Assembly (NCBI GenBank): GCA_035449045.1
Contig: DAOTKC010000004.1
Location: 7,798 to 71,797 of the forward strand
Direction of reading: 5' to 3'
Length of the DNA stretch: 64,000 nucleotides
Source of the DNA: DAOTKC01 sp035449045
GTDB lineage: Bacteria; Bacillota; Clostridia; Christensenellales; CAG-917
Part shown: positions 1 to 9,058 of the stretch, in pieces
Layout of the letters: every line of letters begins with the position of its first letter
Numbering within the stretch: the stretch's first letter is position 1
Program-made: the position numbers and the translations under genes
The notes under the pieces: generated by a model
What the model saw: only the letters and a program-made list of their open reading frames with translations
Told to the model about the DNA's origin: nothing
The model's database searches: none

Positions 1-67
1 GCTTGTAAATAAACTTAAAGCCGGCGTCGGAACGAAGCCGGTAATCGGGCGCGGGGGACGCCGTCAT
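1..67 (-). CDS. rnpA: ribonuclease P protein component, N-terminus only (runs off the window)
   Basis: Only the first 22 codons lie in the window. The translation begins MTASPAPDYRLRSDAGFKFI; the YRLRSDAGFKFIY stretch matches the usual RnpA opening (YRL-x-x-x-x-EF-x-x-Y). RnpA binds the catalytic RNase P RNA and helps trim tRNA 5' leaders. The ATG overlaps the last base of the rpmH stop (TGATG), so it should be translationally coupled to rpmH, the standard pairing. The rest of the gene lies to the left of the window. Confidence 0.85.
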   Translation of the reverse strand, partial: MTASPAPDYRLRSDAGFKFIYK

Positions 68-201
68 CAGGCGCTCAACCTCTTTCTGCCTCTGTTTCTG
101 CGGGAAGCCAAAACCCTTCTGCCGCCGGTAGACTTCATTCTCTTGCGGAAGCCGTGAACTTTGCTTCTCTGTCTTTTCTTGGGTTGATAAGTCCTTTTCA
201 T
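67..201 (-). CDS. rpmH: 50S ribosomal protein L34
   Basis: A 44-residue, strongly basic protein starting MKRTYQPKKRQRSKVHGF and ending GRKRLSA, which is essentially the L34 consensus at its normal length. L34 is a late-assembly protein of the large ribosomal subunit. The stop is TGA and overlaps the rnpA start by one base. A near-consensus promoter lies about 70 bases upstream, so rpmH-rnpA is a short operon. Its closeness to dnaA is the classic bacterial origin-region arrangement. Confidence 0.97.
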   Translation of the reverse strand: MKRTYQPKKRQRSKVHGFRKRMKSTGGRRVLASRRNRGRKRLSA

Positions 202-272
202 ATATCCATACCTCTTGAATAATCAATTAAATTTGCTTTCGTCGCCTTGCGGAGCGTGCCGACAGCCTTAAA

Positions 273-301
273 AGTATATCTAAATAGCTTTTTTATGTCA
301 A
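273..301 (-). promoter_or_regulatory. sigma-A type promoter for rpmH-rnpA
   Basis: Read on the minus strand: -35 TTGACA (296-301), a 17-base spacer and -10 TATACT (273-278). The start of transcription would be near 266, giving a leader of about 65 bases before the rpmH ATG. It is one of the best housekeeping promoters in the window. Confidence 0.8.
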
Positions 302-391
302 ACGTTTTTGATATTTGGGGCTTCCGGCCCCTCGGGCTTTCTCTTTGCTTCTCTTCCCTTAACGCTTATGAGAAAATTTCGAGCTGAAAAA

Positions 392-2068
392 TTACATTCT
401 GTCAGGCGCTTCGATGCCGAGAAGTTTTAGCCCCGCACTCAAAATCTCCGCCGTGACATAAGTCAGAAGCAGGCGCGAGTCACGCTCGGTCTCGGGCGCG
501 TCGGCTATTCTGTGATTGAGATAAAAGCGGTTGAAGCGCTGCGCCAAACCTATCAAATAGCGTGAAAGTATCGACGGCTCGTATTTTTCGGCGGCGGCCT
601 TGACGGCGTCGGGAAAAGCGAGCGCGGCCTTGACGGTCTCGAACGCCTCGTCGCTCAATATCCCCGAAAAATCCTTGGGCTCCTTTCGCTCCGCCTTTTT
701 CAGCACGCTTCGCGCACGGGCGTGAGTATATTGAAGGTAGGGTGCGGTCTCGCCGTCGAAGTTTAAAAACTTGTCGAAGGAAAACACGATATCCTTAATC
801 CGATTGTTGTAGAGCGCGCAAAACACCACGGCGCCGACGCCGATGCTGGTTGAAATTTCCTCTTTGTTGTCGAGCTCGGGCGACTTTTCTTCGATAATTT
901 CGCGGGCTTTTTTGATTGATTCGGCGAACACGTCTTTAAGAAGAACAACGTTGCCCTTTCTCGTTGACATCGCGCCCTCGGCCAAAGAAACCATGCCGAA
1001 TGCGACGTGCTCGAGGTCGGCAGCCCACGGCTTTCCCATCAGCTCCAAAACCTTGAAAAATTGTTTGAAGTGGAGATTTTGCTGATACGCAACGACATAG
1101 AGGCATTTGTAAAAATCGTAGGTATTCTTTCTGTAAATGGCGGCGGCAAGGTCGCGCGTGGCGTAGAGCGTGGCGCCGTCCGCTTTTTTGAGCATGCAGG
1201 GCGGCATGCCGAATTCGTCCAGCCGGACGACTAAGGCGCCCTCGCTCTCCTCGGCCAAACCTTTGGCCTCAAGCTCGTTTAAGACCGGCCCCATCTTATC
1301 GGAATAAAAACTTTCGCCGGCGTAGCTGTCAAACTCGATGCCGAGCAGACGGTAAATTTTGGAAACCTCGGCGAGCGTCAGCTCCTTGAACCAGTTGAAA
1401 AGCTCGACGCATTCTTGCTCGCCCTGCTCGATTGCCTTAAAGTAGCGGCGCGCCTCTTCGTCTAACTCGGGATTTTTTTCGGCCTCGGCGTGAAAACGAA
1501 CATAGAGCTTGTTGAGGGCGTCGACGCCGCCCGCCTCTATTTCCTTTTTATCGCCCCAGCGGCGGTATGCCGAAATGAGCTTGCCGAACTGAGTGCCCCA
1601 GTCGCCCAAATGGTTGATGCCAACGGCGTTATAGCCCAAAAACCTGAAAATGCGGTAGAGCGCGGCGCCGATTACCGTCGTAGACAGATGGCCGATGTGG
1701 AAGGGCTTGGCGATGTTGACGGAGGAATAGTCGATGCAGACGGTCTTTCCCTTGCCGATGTCGGAGGAGCCGAAGCCTTCTTTGGCCGCGGTCAAAAGTT
1801 CCCGCGCAATATATTCTTTATCGAGAAAAAAATTCAAATATCCGTTTACGCTCTCCGCCCTTGATATAAAATCGGCGGCGGGCAGGCGGCTAAGCAACAT
1901 GTCCGAAATAGCCTTGGGCGGCATTCTGAGCGCTTTGGAAAAACGGAAACAAGGCAGCGAATAGTCGCCCATCGCGGCGTCTTTGGGAATTTCGATAAAC
2001 CCCTCTATCTCTTCTTTTTCAATTCCTTCGATTTCGATAAGCGCTGCAAGCTTTTTTTGATAGTCCAT
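392..2068 (-). CDS. argS: arginyl-tRNA synthetase
   Basis: Class I aminoacyl-tRNA synthetase that charges tRNA-Arg. The HIGH motif is seen in AKPFHIGHLSTT near residue 120 and the KMSKS loop is the ArgRS-type MSTRKGN near residue 365; the C-terminal anticodon-binding (DALR) domain ends GLKLLGIEAPDRM. The ATG at 2068 gives 558 residues starting MDYQKKLAALIE, like family N-termini. A TTG 36 bases upstream is in frame and is preceded by AAGG, so a 12-residue longer form is possible. The ATG itself has no Shine-Dalgarno but an AT-rich -10-like sequence just upstream. It lies 41 bases after uppP and is probably co-transcribed with it. No T-box leader is visible. Confidence 0.96.
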   Translation of the reverse strand: MDYQKKLAALIEIEGIEKEEIEGFIEIPKDAAMGDYSLPCFRFSKALRMPPKAISDMLLSRLPAADFISRAESVNGYLNFFLDKEYIARELLTAAKEGFGSSDIGKGKTVCIDYSSVNIAKPFHIGHLSTTVIGAALYRIFRFLGYNAVGINHLGDWGTQFGKLISAYRRWGDKKEIEAGGVDALNKLYVRFHAEAEKNPELDEEARRYFKAIEQGEQECVELFNWFKELTLAEVSKIYRLLGIEFDSYAGESFYSDKMGPVLNELEAKGLAEESEGALVVRLDEFGMPPCMLKKADGATLYATRDLAAAIYRKNTYDFYKCLYVVAYQQNLHFKQFFKVLELMGKPWAADLEHVAFGMVSLAEGAMSTRKGNVVLLKDVFAESIKKAREIIEEKSPELDNKEEISTSIGVGAVVFCALYNNRIKDIVFSFDKFLNFDGETAPYLQYTHARARSVLKKAERKEPKDFSGILSDEAFETVKAALAFPDAVKAAAEKYEPSILSRYLIGLAQRFNRFYLNHRIADAPETERDSRLLLTYVTAEILSAGLKLLGIEAPDRM

Positions 2069-2109
2069 ATTTGCTATATTATCACAAAGCGGTCCGGATA
2101 TCAAGCGGA

Positions 2110-2883
2110 CTAAACCTTAGAAGCTTGAATAATAAGTATGGCGAGGGAAAGAAAGAAGGTGTAGGCGGCGAAGGCCCAAAGCGGCTTTTTGCGAATAATT
2201 CTCAGCATGAATTTTATAGCTAATAAACCCGATATGAAAGCGGCGGCGACGCCGAGCGCGGAAGGCAAAAATGCGGGCGCGGAGACCGCGCCGCCCGAGG
2301 CAAGCTCGAAGGCTGCCGAGGCCAAAATTATCGGCACCGAAAGAAGAAAAGAAAACTCAAGCGCCTTCTCGCGCTCGACGCCCGAAAGCGTCAGCGCGGC
2401 GAGAGTAAGCCCGCTTCGGGACGCCCCCGGCAGCACGGCTATTCCCTGAAACACGCCCGTGAACAGGCTGTTTTTGGTGTTTAAAGTGCCGATTCTGTCA
2501 TCAAGTCCGCTTTTCTTTTTAAATAGCTCGATGGCGGAAAGCGCTACCGCGGTCATCATAAAGCCGAGAGGAAGATAGCTTCCAAGAAGCGCTCCTTCAA
2601 AAAAATATTTGAAGACGAGCGCCAGCGCCGCGGTGGGAACCGATGCCAAAACATACCATCTGAACTCGCTTTTTATGGGGTGGCGGATAAGCTCCCAAAG
2701 CTTTTTTCGGTAGATTATTACGACTGCGGCAAGACTGCCCGCATGAAGCAACACATTGTAAAAAAGCGAGGGCTCGCCCAGCCCCGCTTTTTCCAAAAGC
2801 AACAGATGCCCCGAGGACGAAATAGGGAGAAACTCGGTCACCCCCTGCGCTATTCCCAATAAAACCGCTTTCAAAATTTCCAT
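2110..2883 (-). CDS. uppP: undecaprenyl-diphosphatase (BacA/UppP)
   Basis: A 257-residue membrane protein that dephosphorylates undecaprenyl pyrophosphate, recycling the lipid carrier of peptidoglycan and other wall polymers; overexpression gives bacitracin resistance. Both family signature motifs are visible: GVTEFLPISSSGHLLLL near residue 15 and LPGASRSGLTLAAL near residue 152, each with the catalytic Glu/Ser/Arg residues. About seven to eight hydrophobic segments fill the rest. The length is normal. The start is the ATG at 2883 with AAGAG upstream and a TATATTATAA -10-like stretch near 2916-2925. It stands upstream of argS on the same strand. Confidence 0.95.
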   Translation of the reverse strand: MEILKAVLLGIAQGVTEFLPISSSGHLLLLEKAGLGEPSLFYNVLLHAGSLAAVVIIYRKKLWELIRHPIKSEFRWYVLASVPTAALALVFKYFFEGALLGSYLPLGFMMTAVALSAIELFKKKSGLDDRIGTLNTKNSLFTGVFQGIAVLPGASRSGLTLAALTLSGVEREKALEFSFLLSVPIILASAAFELASGGAVSAPAFLPSALGVAAAFISGLLAIKFMLRIIRKKPLWAFAAYTFFLSLAILIIQASKV

Positions 2884-3068
2884 TTTGCTCTTTACTTATC
2901 TCCCCCGCCGGGCTTATAATATAACCAGCCCGCAAGCTAATTATATTCAAACAAATAATAAATATAATTAGCGCGCGAGGTTGTTGGCTTACCGCAAAGA
3001 TTTCGCGGATTGTGCTGAGGAGCCTGGCGGCGGCTAACTACCGACACCCAAGCTAACGCAGGAGATAT

Positions 3069-4157
3069 ATGAAACTGGGAGTAATAGGATTGCCCAACGT
3101 CGGCAAAAGCACCCTCTTCAACGCGATAACCAAGGCGGGCGCGATGTGCGCCAACTATCCCTTTTGCACTATTGAGCCCAACGTCGGCGTTGTCGCCGTG
3201 CCCGACAAGCGTCTTGACAAGCTTGCCGCTCTCTATAACAGCAAAAAAATCACGCCGACTTCCCTTGAGTTTGTCGATATAGCGGGCTTGGTCCGCGGCG
3301 CGTCCAAAGGCGAGGGGCTGGGCAACAAGTTTTTGTCGCACATCCGCGAGGTCGACGCGCTTGTGCATGTCGTCCGTTGCTTTGAGGACGAGAACATAGC
3401 GCACGTCGAGGGGAGCGTCGAGCCAGTCCGCGACATCGAAACGGTGGCGCTGGAGCTTATTTTGGCCGATATCGAATCGCTTGAGCGGAGAATAGCGAGA
3501 GTAAAGAACGCCGCCAAGGGCGGCGACAAAAAATATCTCGCCGAAGCCGAGTTTTTGGAGCGGATAGCGGCGCATCTCGAAAAGGGGCTGCCGACAAGGA
3601 CGATGGCGCTCTCCGCCGATGAAAAGGAAGAATTAAAGCAGCTTTTTTTGCTGTCCGCCAAGCCCGTAATATACGCCGCAAACATAAAGGAGAGCGAAAT
3701 CGGCAAGCCTTCGCCGCTCGTCGACGCCGTCGCTAAGTTTGCGCGCGAGGAAGGCAGCGAAACCGTCGTCATCTCCGCCAAAATCGAGGAGGAGCTCGCC
3801 GCGCTTTCGGAAGATGAGCGCGAGATGTTCATGGCCGAGCTAGGGATAACGGAAAGCGGGCTCGACAAGCTCGTCACCGCCTGCTATTCGCTTTTAGGGC
3901 TTATCAGCTTTTTGACGGCGGGCGAAAAGGAAACCCGCGCCTGGACCATCGAAAAGGGCACCAAAGCGCCTCAGGCGGCGGGCAAAATCCACTCCGACTT
4001 CGAGCGCGGCTTTATCAGAGCCGAGATAGTCGACTGCGAAACACTGCTTCAATGCGGCTCCTTCAACGCCGCCAAGGAGCAGGGCAAGGTCAGAAGCGAG
4101 GGCAAGGATTACGTCATTCAGGATAACGACGTCGTGCTCTTCCGCTTCAACGTCTAG
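3069..4157 (+). CDS. ychF: redox-regulated ATPase YchF (OLA1 family)
   Basis: A 362-residue P-loop protein of the Obg-related family. The P-loop is GLPNVGKSTLF at residue 8, switch II is DIAGLVRGASKGEGLGNKFL near residue 68, and the C-terminal TGS domain runs from about residue 278 (FLTAGEKETRAW) to the end. Members bind ATP better than GTP and associate with ribosomes; a role in stress and translation is known, the exact function is not. The start has a good AGGAGATAT leader. It is transcribed away from uppP and lies alone before a 364-base repeat-rich spacer. Confidence 0.95.
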   Translation: MKLGVIGLPNVGKSTLFNAITKAGAMCANYPFCTIEPNVGVVAVPDKRLDKLAALYNSKKITPTSLEFVDIAGLVRGASKGEGLGNKFLSHIREVDALVHVVRCFEDENIAHVEGSVEPVRDIETVALELILADIESLERRIARVKNAAKGGDKKYLAEAEFLERIAAHLEKGLPTRTMALSADEKEELKQLFLLSAKPVIYAANIKESEIGKPSPLVDAVAKFAREEGSETVVISAKIEEELAALSEDEREMFMAELGITESGLDKLVTACYSLLGLISFLTAGEKETRAWTIEKGTKAPQAAGKIHSDFERGFIRAEIVDCETLLQCGSFNAAKEQGKVRSEGKDYVIQDNDVVLFRFNV

Positions 4158-4312
4158 CGTTTTGATTTAACCGAAAATTGTTTTTGTGAATAAACTTATA
4201 AAAAATTTTCAGATGTTTTAACACGCAAACGCGGCTCGAGAGCCAATCCAAGCGCGGCGGAAAGGAAGGAGTTCTTAAGTTAGCAAGCTAAAAATCGGTC
4301 AGGCTAAAATTT

Positions 4313-4511
4313 GTCAAGTTAAGTTAAGAAAGATGTGAACAAGAAGTTAATAGGAGTTTTTCAGTCGTCAAGTTAAGAAAGATGTGAACAAAAAGTTAAT
4401 AAAAGTTTTTCAGTCGTCAAGCTAAAAAGATGTGAACAAAAAGTAATAAGAGTTTTTCAGTCGTCAAGCTAAAAAAAGTTAATAGGAGTTTTTCAGTCGT
4501 CAAGCTAAAAG
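4313..4511 (+). repeat. tandem leader repeat (four units plus a partial) upstream of the glycyl radical enzyme
   Basis: Units at 4313-4363, 4364-4412, 4413-4459 and 4460-4495 share the pattern GTCGTCAAG(C/T)TAA, then GATGTGAACAA (absent from the last unit), AAAGTTAATA and GGAGTTTTTCA. A fifth, partial unit (4496-4511) leads into the real ribosome-binding site GGGAGG before the ATG at 4522. Most units carry a GGAG or related Shine-Dalgarno-like core, as if the leader had been duplicated. The rest of the 4158-4521 spacer shows no gene and no clear terminator hairpin. The effect on expression is unknown. Confidence 0.85.
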
Positions 4512-4521
4512 GGAGGTAATT

Positions 4522-7002
4522 ATGAGATATATAAAACAGCCCAAAAACCTGTCGCCGCGGGTGGAGTGGCTCAGAAACTATTTCTTTGAGGGTGTGGAGC
4601 GGGAATGGAACAACGAATACCGCGTCTTCACGACCGGCACGCCTTGGGACGAGATGTATAACGAAGTGACTTATTACATTGTTCCCGAGACTTTCGCCTT
4701 TATGGGCGCATTTCAGAAATGCTTGCCGCAGGGCGCGAAAAAAATCGACGTCCCCGCCGACTTTTTCAAAAAGGACTTAGTCGAGCGCCGCGCCTGTTTC
4801 GTCAAAGAGGCGATGGTCAACCATGTGCCGAGGCATATTTTGCGGGGCGACCTTATCGCGGGCGCGGTTTTCAATCTCTTCACCTCGCACTGCCTGACAA
4901 AGGCGGAATATAAAGAGCGCGCCAAGCTCGTCTACGGCAAAAACGGGACGCGCGCGGCGGTCATAAAGTTTCATGACACCGGCTTCGGCAACGCCGGCGC
5001 CACTTCGGGGCATCTTATTCCCGACTATGAAAGCGTGCTAAAATACGGCTTTGAGCACATCCTGCAAAGAGTCGAGGAGGCTTACTCCAAGCTGACGGAG
5101 GAAGAAAAGGCGTCGGAAAAGGGCGCCGAGCTCCGCGCCATGAAGACCGCGGCAGAGATGCCCATCGAACTGGCCGAAAAATACTCCGCGCTCTGCTCCT
5201 CGCTCGCCCAAAAAGAGAGCGACGCGCGCCGCAAAGAAGAACTTTTAAAAATGGCGGAAAACCTCAAAGTAGTGCCGCGCTACCCTGCCCGCGACTTTTG
5301 GCAGGCGATTCAGTCGCTTTGGCTCACCCACATGCTCGTCATGTCGGACGAAAACTACCCCGGTCCGGGCGTATCCTTCGGGCGGCTCGACCAATACCTC
5401 TACCCCTACTATAATAAGTCGCGCGAGGAAGGTATGAGCGAGGAGTTCATGAAAGAAATACTCGGTTGCTTCTGGGTGCATTGCAACACCGCCTACGACG
5501 CCCAAATCCGCGTCGGCGCCAATCAGGGAATAACGGCGGGCTTCGGCCAGCTGTTCATGATAAGCGGCGTAGGGCCCGACGGGGGCGACCTCACCAACGA
5601 TTTAAGCTATCTTCTCCTCGACGTCATCGACGATATGAGCCCGATACTCGAGCCCAAGCCCAACGTGCGGCTCCACAAAAACTCGCCCGACAAGCTTTTA
5701 GATAAAGTCGTCGACATGATTGCGTCCAGCCAAGGGGCGCCCTTCCTCATAAACTTCGACGAGCGTTCGATGGCGGGGCTTCTCCGCGAGGCCGAGATTG
5801 CCGGCATAGCCGACAAAATCAACCTTGAAAACGTCTGGAACTATGCCGCGGTGGGCTGCCTCGAAAACACCATGGTGGGCAACGACCGTTCGGGCACCGT
5901 CGACATCAACTTAAATCTTTTGAAAGCGGTCGAGCTTGCGCTCGGCGGCAATCTTAAAACTTACGCCGACGCGCTCTGGAACAAGCCCTATAAGAGCGTT
6001 GAGCGTGGCGCGAGCACCGGCGACCCCGAAAAATTTAGGACTTTTGAGGAATTTTATAAGGCCTATCTCAAGCAGACCGAGTTCATCGTAAAGCATATTT
6101 ACGAGCTTTATGACCGCACCGACGCCGTTCGCGCCAAGTTCCATCCCACGCCCTATCTTTCGCTGTTGGTCAAAGGCTGCATAGAAAGCGCCACCGACAT
6201 AACGCGGGGCGGCGCCGAGATAAAATTCGCCACCGTGGAGGGTGTCACCTTCGCGACGACCGTCGACAGCCTGCTTGCAATAAAATATCTCGTTTTCGAC
6301 AAAAAGCTCTGCACTATGAAGGAGCTTATCGAAGCGCTTAAGGCGAATTGGGATGGCTATGACAAGCTCGCCGCCGCCGCCAAATACCGCGCGCCTAAAT
6401 TCGGCCGCGACGACGACGAGGCCGACAAGCTCGCCCGCGACGTCATGGAATTTTGGGCGGCGGAAACTTGGAAATACAAGACTACGGCGACAGGCGTTCA
6501 GCTCCGCCCCGGCATGCTGAGCTGGAACTACTGGGTGGGCGACTCCCATATTCTGCCCGCCTCGCCCGACGGCAGAAAATGCGGACAATTTTTATCCAAC
6601 GCCATCTGCCCCAGCAACGGCGCCGACATAAACGGCCCGACCGCCAACTTAAACTCGGTGGGCAAGGCGCTGGGCGGCAAGGCCGAAAAGGGCGACTACC
6701 TCGACTATCTAAACTGCCTTCCCAACGGCGCCAGCCACACGCTGACGCTGTCGCCCGCGCTGCTTCGCGACGGCTCGCACAAAGAAAAGCTGAAGGCATT
6801 TTTGAGGGGCGCAATTGAAAACGGCGGCACCGCGCTTCAGCTCAACGTGCTTGACGTCGACACCTTGATTGACGCCCAGAAGCACCCCGAGGAATACCGC
6901 CACCTACTGGTGCGCGTCACCGGCTACAACGCCTATTTTACCTCAATCGGGCGCGAGCTCCAAAACGAGATTATCGCGAGAGAATCGCACAACAGGTTTT
7001 AA
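4522..7002 (+). CDS. glycyl radical enzyme of the pyruvate formate-lyase/dehydratase superfamily, substrate unknown
   Basis: An 826-residue oxygen-sensitive radical enzyme. The C-terminal glycyl radical motif RVTGYNAYFTSIG places the radical on Gly801. The thiyl-radical Cys446 lies in VGCLENTM with Glu448 two residues on. This Cys-x-Glu form is that of the dehydratase, choline lyase, sulfolyase and arylacetate decarboxylase groups, not the Cys-Cys of true pyruvate formate-lyase. After Glu448 the pocket reads NTMVGNDRSGTVD. In the ungapped alignment I can recall with choline TMA-lyase, the His-Asp pair 13-14 residues after the Cys is replaced by Thr-Val. The substrate therefore cannot be named. 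The activase follows 55 bases downstream. No microcompartment genes are nearby. Confidence 0.88.
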   Translation: MRYIKQPKNLSPRVEWLRNYFFEGVEREWNNEYRVFTTGTPWDEMYNEVTYYIVPETFAFMGAFQKCLPQGAKKIDVPADFFKKDLVERRACFVKEAMVNHVPRHILRGDLIAGAVFNLFTSHCLTKAEYKERAKLVYGKNGTRAAVIKFHDTGFGNAGATSGHLIPDYESVLKYGFEHILQRVEEAYSKLTEEEKASEKGAELRAMKTAAEMPIELAEKYSALCSSLAQKESDARRKEELLKMAENLKVVPRYPARDFWQAIQSLWLTHMLVMSDENYPGPGVSFGRLDQYLYPYYNKSREEGMSEEFMKEILGCFWVHCNTAYDAQIRVGANQGITAGFGQLFMISGVGPDGGDLTNDLSYLLLDVIDDMSPILEPKPNVRLHKNSPDKLLDKVVDMIASSQGAPFLINFDERSMAGLLREAEIAGIADKINLENVWNYAAVGCLENTMVGNDRSGTVDINLNLLKAVELALGGNLKTYADALWNKPYKSVERGASTGDPEKFRTFEEFYKAYLKQTEFIVKHIYELYDRTDAVRAKFHPTPYLSLLVKGCIESATDITRGGAEIKFATVEGVTFATTVDSLLAIKYLVFDKKLCTMKELIEALKANWDGYDKLAAAAKYRAPKFGRDDDEADKLARDVMEFWAAETWKYKTTATGVQLRPGMLSWNYWVGDSHILPASPDGRKCGQFLSNAICPSNGADINGPTANLNSVGKALGGKAEKGDYLDYLNCLPNGASHTLTLSPALLRDGSHKEKLKAFLRGAIENGGTALQLNVLDVDTLIDAQKHPEEYRHLLVRVTGYNAYFTSIGRELQNEIIARESHNRF

Positions 7003-7057
7003 CAACTCATAACGAAAGCCTATAAAACCGCTCAACTTATTGTCATTAGCTAAAAAA

Positions 7058-7975
7058 ATGGAAGCAAAGATATTGGATATTCAACGGCTGTCGACCGAGG
7101 ACGGGCCGGGCATACGCACCACGGTGTTCTTCAAGGGTTGCAACCTTGCCTGCAAGTGGTGCCACAACCCCGAGAGCATAAGCTCGCGCTTCGAGCGCTA
7201 CTGGGCGGAGGAAAAGTGCATTTTCTGTAAAACCTGCCTTGAAGCCTGCGCCGCGGGCGCACTTTCGTTTTCCGAAAACGGCTTGATTTTTGATCTTGAA
7301 AAATGCTTAAACTGCGGCCGCTGCGGCGAGGCCTGCCCCACTCTCGCGATTGAAACAAAAGGGCGTTTAATCACCGAAACCGAACTTTATCGTGAATTAT
7401 TGAAAGATAAAGCCTATTTTGGCGCGAACGGCGGCGTTACGCTGTCGGGCGGCGAGCCCATGCTTCAAAGCGATTTTTTGCTTTTGCTTTTAAAGCTCTT
7501 GAAAGCTTCGGGAGTTCATACCGCGCTTGATACAGCCGGCCTTTACGGCGAAGAAAGGCTTGCGCCGGTTCTGCCGTATTTGGACCTTGTGCTGTTTGAC
7601 TTAAAGTTTATCGATGCCGCCGAGCACAAGAAATGGGCGGCCGCCGACAATGCACAGATATTGAAAAACGCGCGGATGCTGGGCGCGCTCGACTATCCCA
7701 AAGTCTGGGTTCGAACGCCGCTCATCCCCGGCGCTACCGCGACGCCCGAGAACATTGCGGCCATCGGCGCCTTTATAAAAGAAAGCATGCCCAATCTTGA
7801 AAGATGGGAACTGCCTGCCTTCAACAACTTGTCGCGGCGGAAATATACCTTGCTCGGGCGGGAATGGGAATTTAAATCGACCGAGCTCATGAAAAGGAAG
7901 GAGCTTGACGCGCTCGCAGGTGTCGCCAAAGCGTATTTTCCCGCCGCCGTCTGGACGGGCAGGGCTACGGATTAA
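7058..7975 (+). CDS. glycyl radical enzyme activating protein (radical SAM)
   Basis: Radical SAM activase that would install the glycyl radical on the enzyme just upstream, using SAM and a reduced [4Fe-4S] cluster. The SAM-cluster motif CNLACKWC is at about residues 28-35. Two extra ferredoxin-type clusters follow (CIFCKTCLEAC and CLNCGRCGEACP, residues 55-95), as usual for activases of non-PFL glycyl radical enzymes. The GGEP motif near residue 132 is the SAM-binding element. I take the ATG at 7058 (MEAKILDIQR); a TTG at 7040 is in frame and neither has a clear Shine-Dalgarno, suggesting coupling to the upstream gene. Length (305 aa) is normal. Confidence 0.9.
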   Translation: MEAKILDIQRLSTEDGPGIRTTVFFKGCNLACKWCHNPESISSRFERYWAEEKCIFCKTCLEACAAGALSFSENGLIFDLEKCLNCGRCGEACPTLAIETKGRLITETELYRELLKDKAYFGANGGVTLSGGEPMLQSDFLLLLLKLLKASGVHTALDTAGLYGEERLAPVLPYLDLVLFDLKFIDAAEHKKWAAADNAQILKNARMLGALDYPKVWVRTPLIPGATATPENIAAIGAFIKESMPNLERWELPAFNNLSRRKYTLLGREWEFKSTELMKRKELDALAGVAKAYFPAAVWTGRATD

Positions 7976-8073
7976 TTAATTCAGCTTATTTACCGCGCTG
8001 TTTCGGCTGCAAGTTGCGGGCCGGCTGCGCTACCTTATGAAAATTAAAAATTTAGGCGAAAAGGGAGATATTT

Positions 8074-8919
8074 ATGAACACCAAATTCAACGAAGAGGCC
8101 AAGGAAAAATTTGCCGTCACCGGAAAAATAGGGCTTATCGCCACGGTGGACCCGAGCGGCATGCCGCACATCACCTTTATCAACACCATCGACACAAAGG
8201 ACGACGATATTCTAACTTTCGGCGAATTTATCCACGGGCTTTCCAAGCAATATATGAAAAGCTACAAAAAAATCGGCTTTTTCGTCATGAATATGGAAAA
8301 AGAGTGGTGGACGGGCACCGCCGAATATCTTCGCACCGAGGTGACGGGCGAGGAATTCGACAAATACAACAACCAAAAGCTCTTTCGTTACAACACTTAT
8401 TTCGGAATAGGCAAGGTCCACTACTTCGCGCTCAAGGATATTTCGGACAAGACCGCGCTTTCAATGGGCGCAGTGGCCGGCTCCGCTATTTACGCAAAAA
8501 TCGCCAAAAACTTCGCCAAAAAATCTCCCGCGGGCGACGTAAAAATCAAGGGGCTTACTAAAAAACTCTCTTCCAAGCTCGGCGACCTCCGCTTTATCGC
8601 CTACATCGACGGCGAGGGCTATCCAAGAATACTGCCCGTCATTCAAGCCGCGCTGAAGGACGACCGCGGCCGCCTCGTCATCCCGCTCTCCCCCTATGCC
8701 GAGAAGCTTGAAAACCTTGACTCGGGCGTCAAAACCGCCGTTTTCCTTGCCGACCTTTCACTCTCGACCGCTCTGCTCGAGGGCTCATTCGGCGGAATTA
8801 AAACATTTTTAGGCAAAAAATACGCCATTTTCGACACCGAGCGGGTCTATAACTCGCTGGTGCCCGTGCCCGGCTATATCTACCCCTTCGACGACACTAA
8901 ATATAAAGAACAAGATTAA
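8074..8919 (+). CDS. pyridoxamine 5'-phosphate oxidase-like FMN split-barrel protein, two tandem domains
   Basis: A 281-residue protein with two split-barrel-like halves. The first, about residues 10-130, has KIGLIATVDPSGMPHITFIN; the second, about 175-281, has DLRFIAYIDGEGYPRILPV. Each opens with the strand-turn-strand pattern typical of PNPOx-like flavoproteins. A Lys-rich linker joins them. The function is unknown; relatives bind FMN, F420 or haem. It has a good GGGAGAT leader and sits 98 bases after the activase, so it may be part of the glycyl radical operon, perhaps in redox or product handling; that link is inference. Confidence 0.7.
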   Translation: MNTKFNEEAKEKFAVTGKIGLIATVDPSGMPHITFINTIDTKDDDILTFGEFIHGLSKQYMKSYKKIGFFVMNMEKEWWTGTAEYLRTEVTGEEFDKYNNQKLFRYNTYFGIGKVHYFALKDISDKTALSMGAVAGSAIYAKIAKNFAKKSPAGDVKIKGLTKKLSSKLGDLRFIAYIDGEGYPRILPVIQAALKDDRGRLVIPLSPYAEKLENLDSGVKTAVFLADLSLSTALLEGSFGGIKTFLGKKYAIFDTERVYNSLVPVPGYIYPFDDTKYKEQD

Positions 8920-9007
8920 GCCTTTATATAGCCAGGATAATATTTAGACATTCATTTCAAAAAAATGTAAAAAACGAAAAAGCGTTTTGCGCTCATCTGC
9001 ACAAGTT

Positions 9008-9036
9008 AAAAAAATCCGCGGGTTTCCGCGGATTTT
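9008..9036. terminator. bidirectional terminator between the glycyl radical operon and dnaN
   Basis: Stem TCCGCGG/CCGCGGA (9015-9021 with 9026-9032) and a GTTT loop, flanked by A-runs on the left and T-runs on the right. It can serve the plus-strand operon and the minus-strand dnaN transcript. Confidence 0.8.
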
Positions 9037-9058
9037 CGTTTATTTTGAGTTTTTTAAC

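Noticed and set aside
4158..4521. A small gene in the spacer before the glycyl radical enzyme
   Set aside because: The stretch is dominated by tandem repeats with stops in all plus frames.
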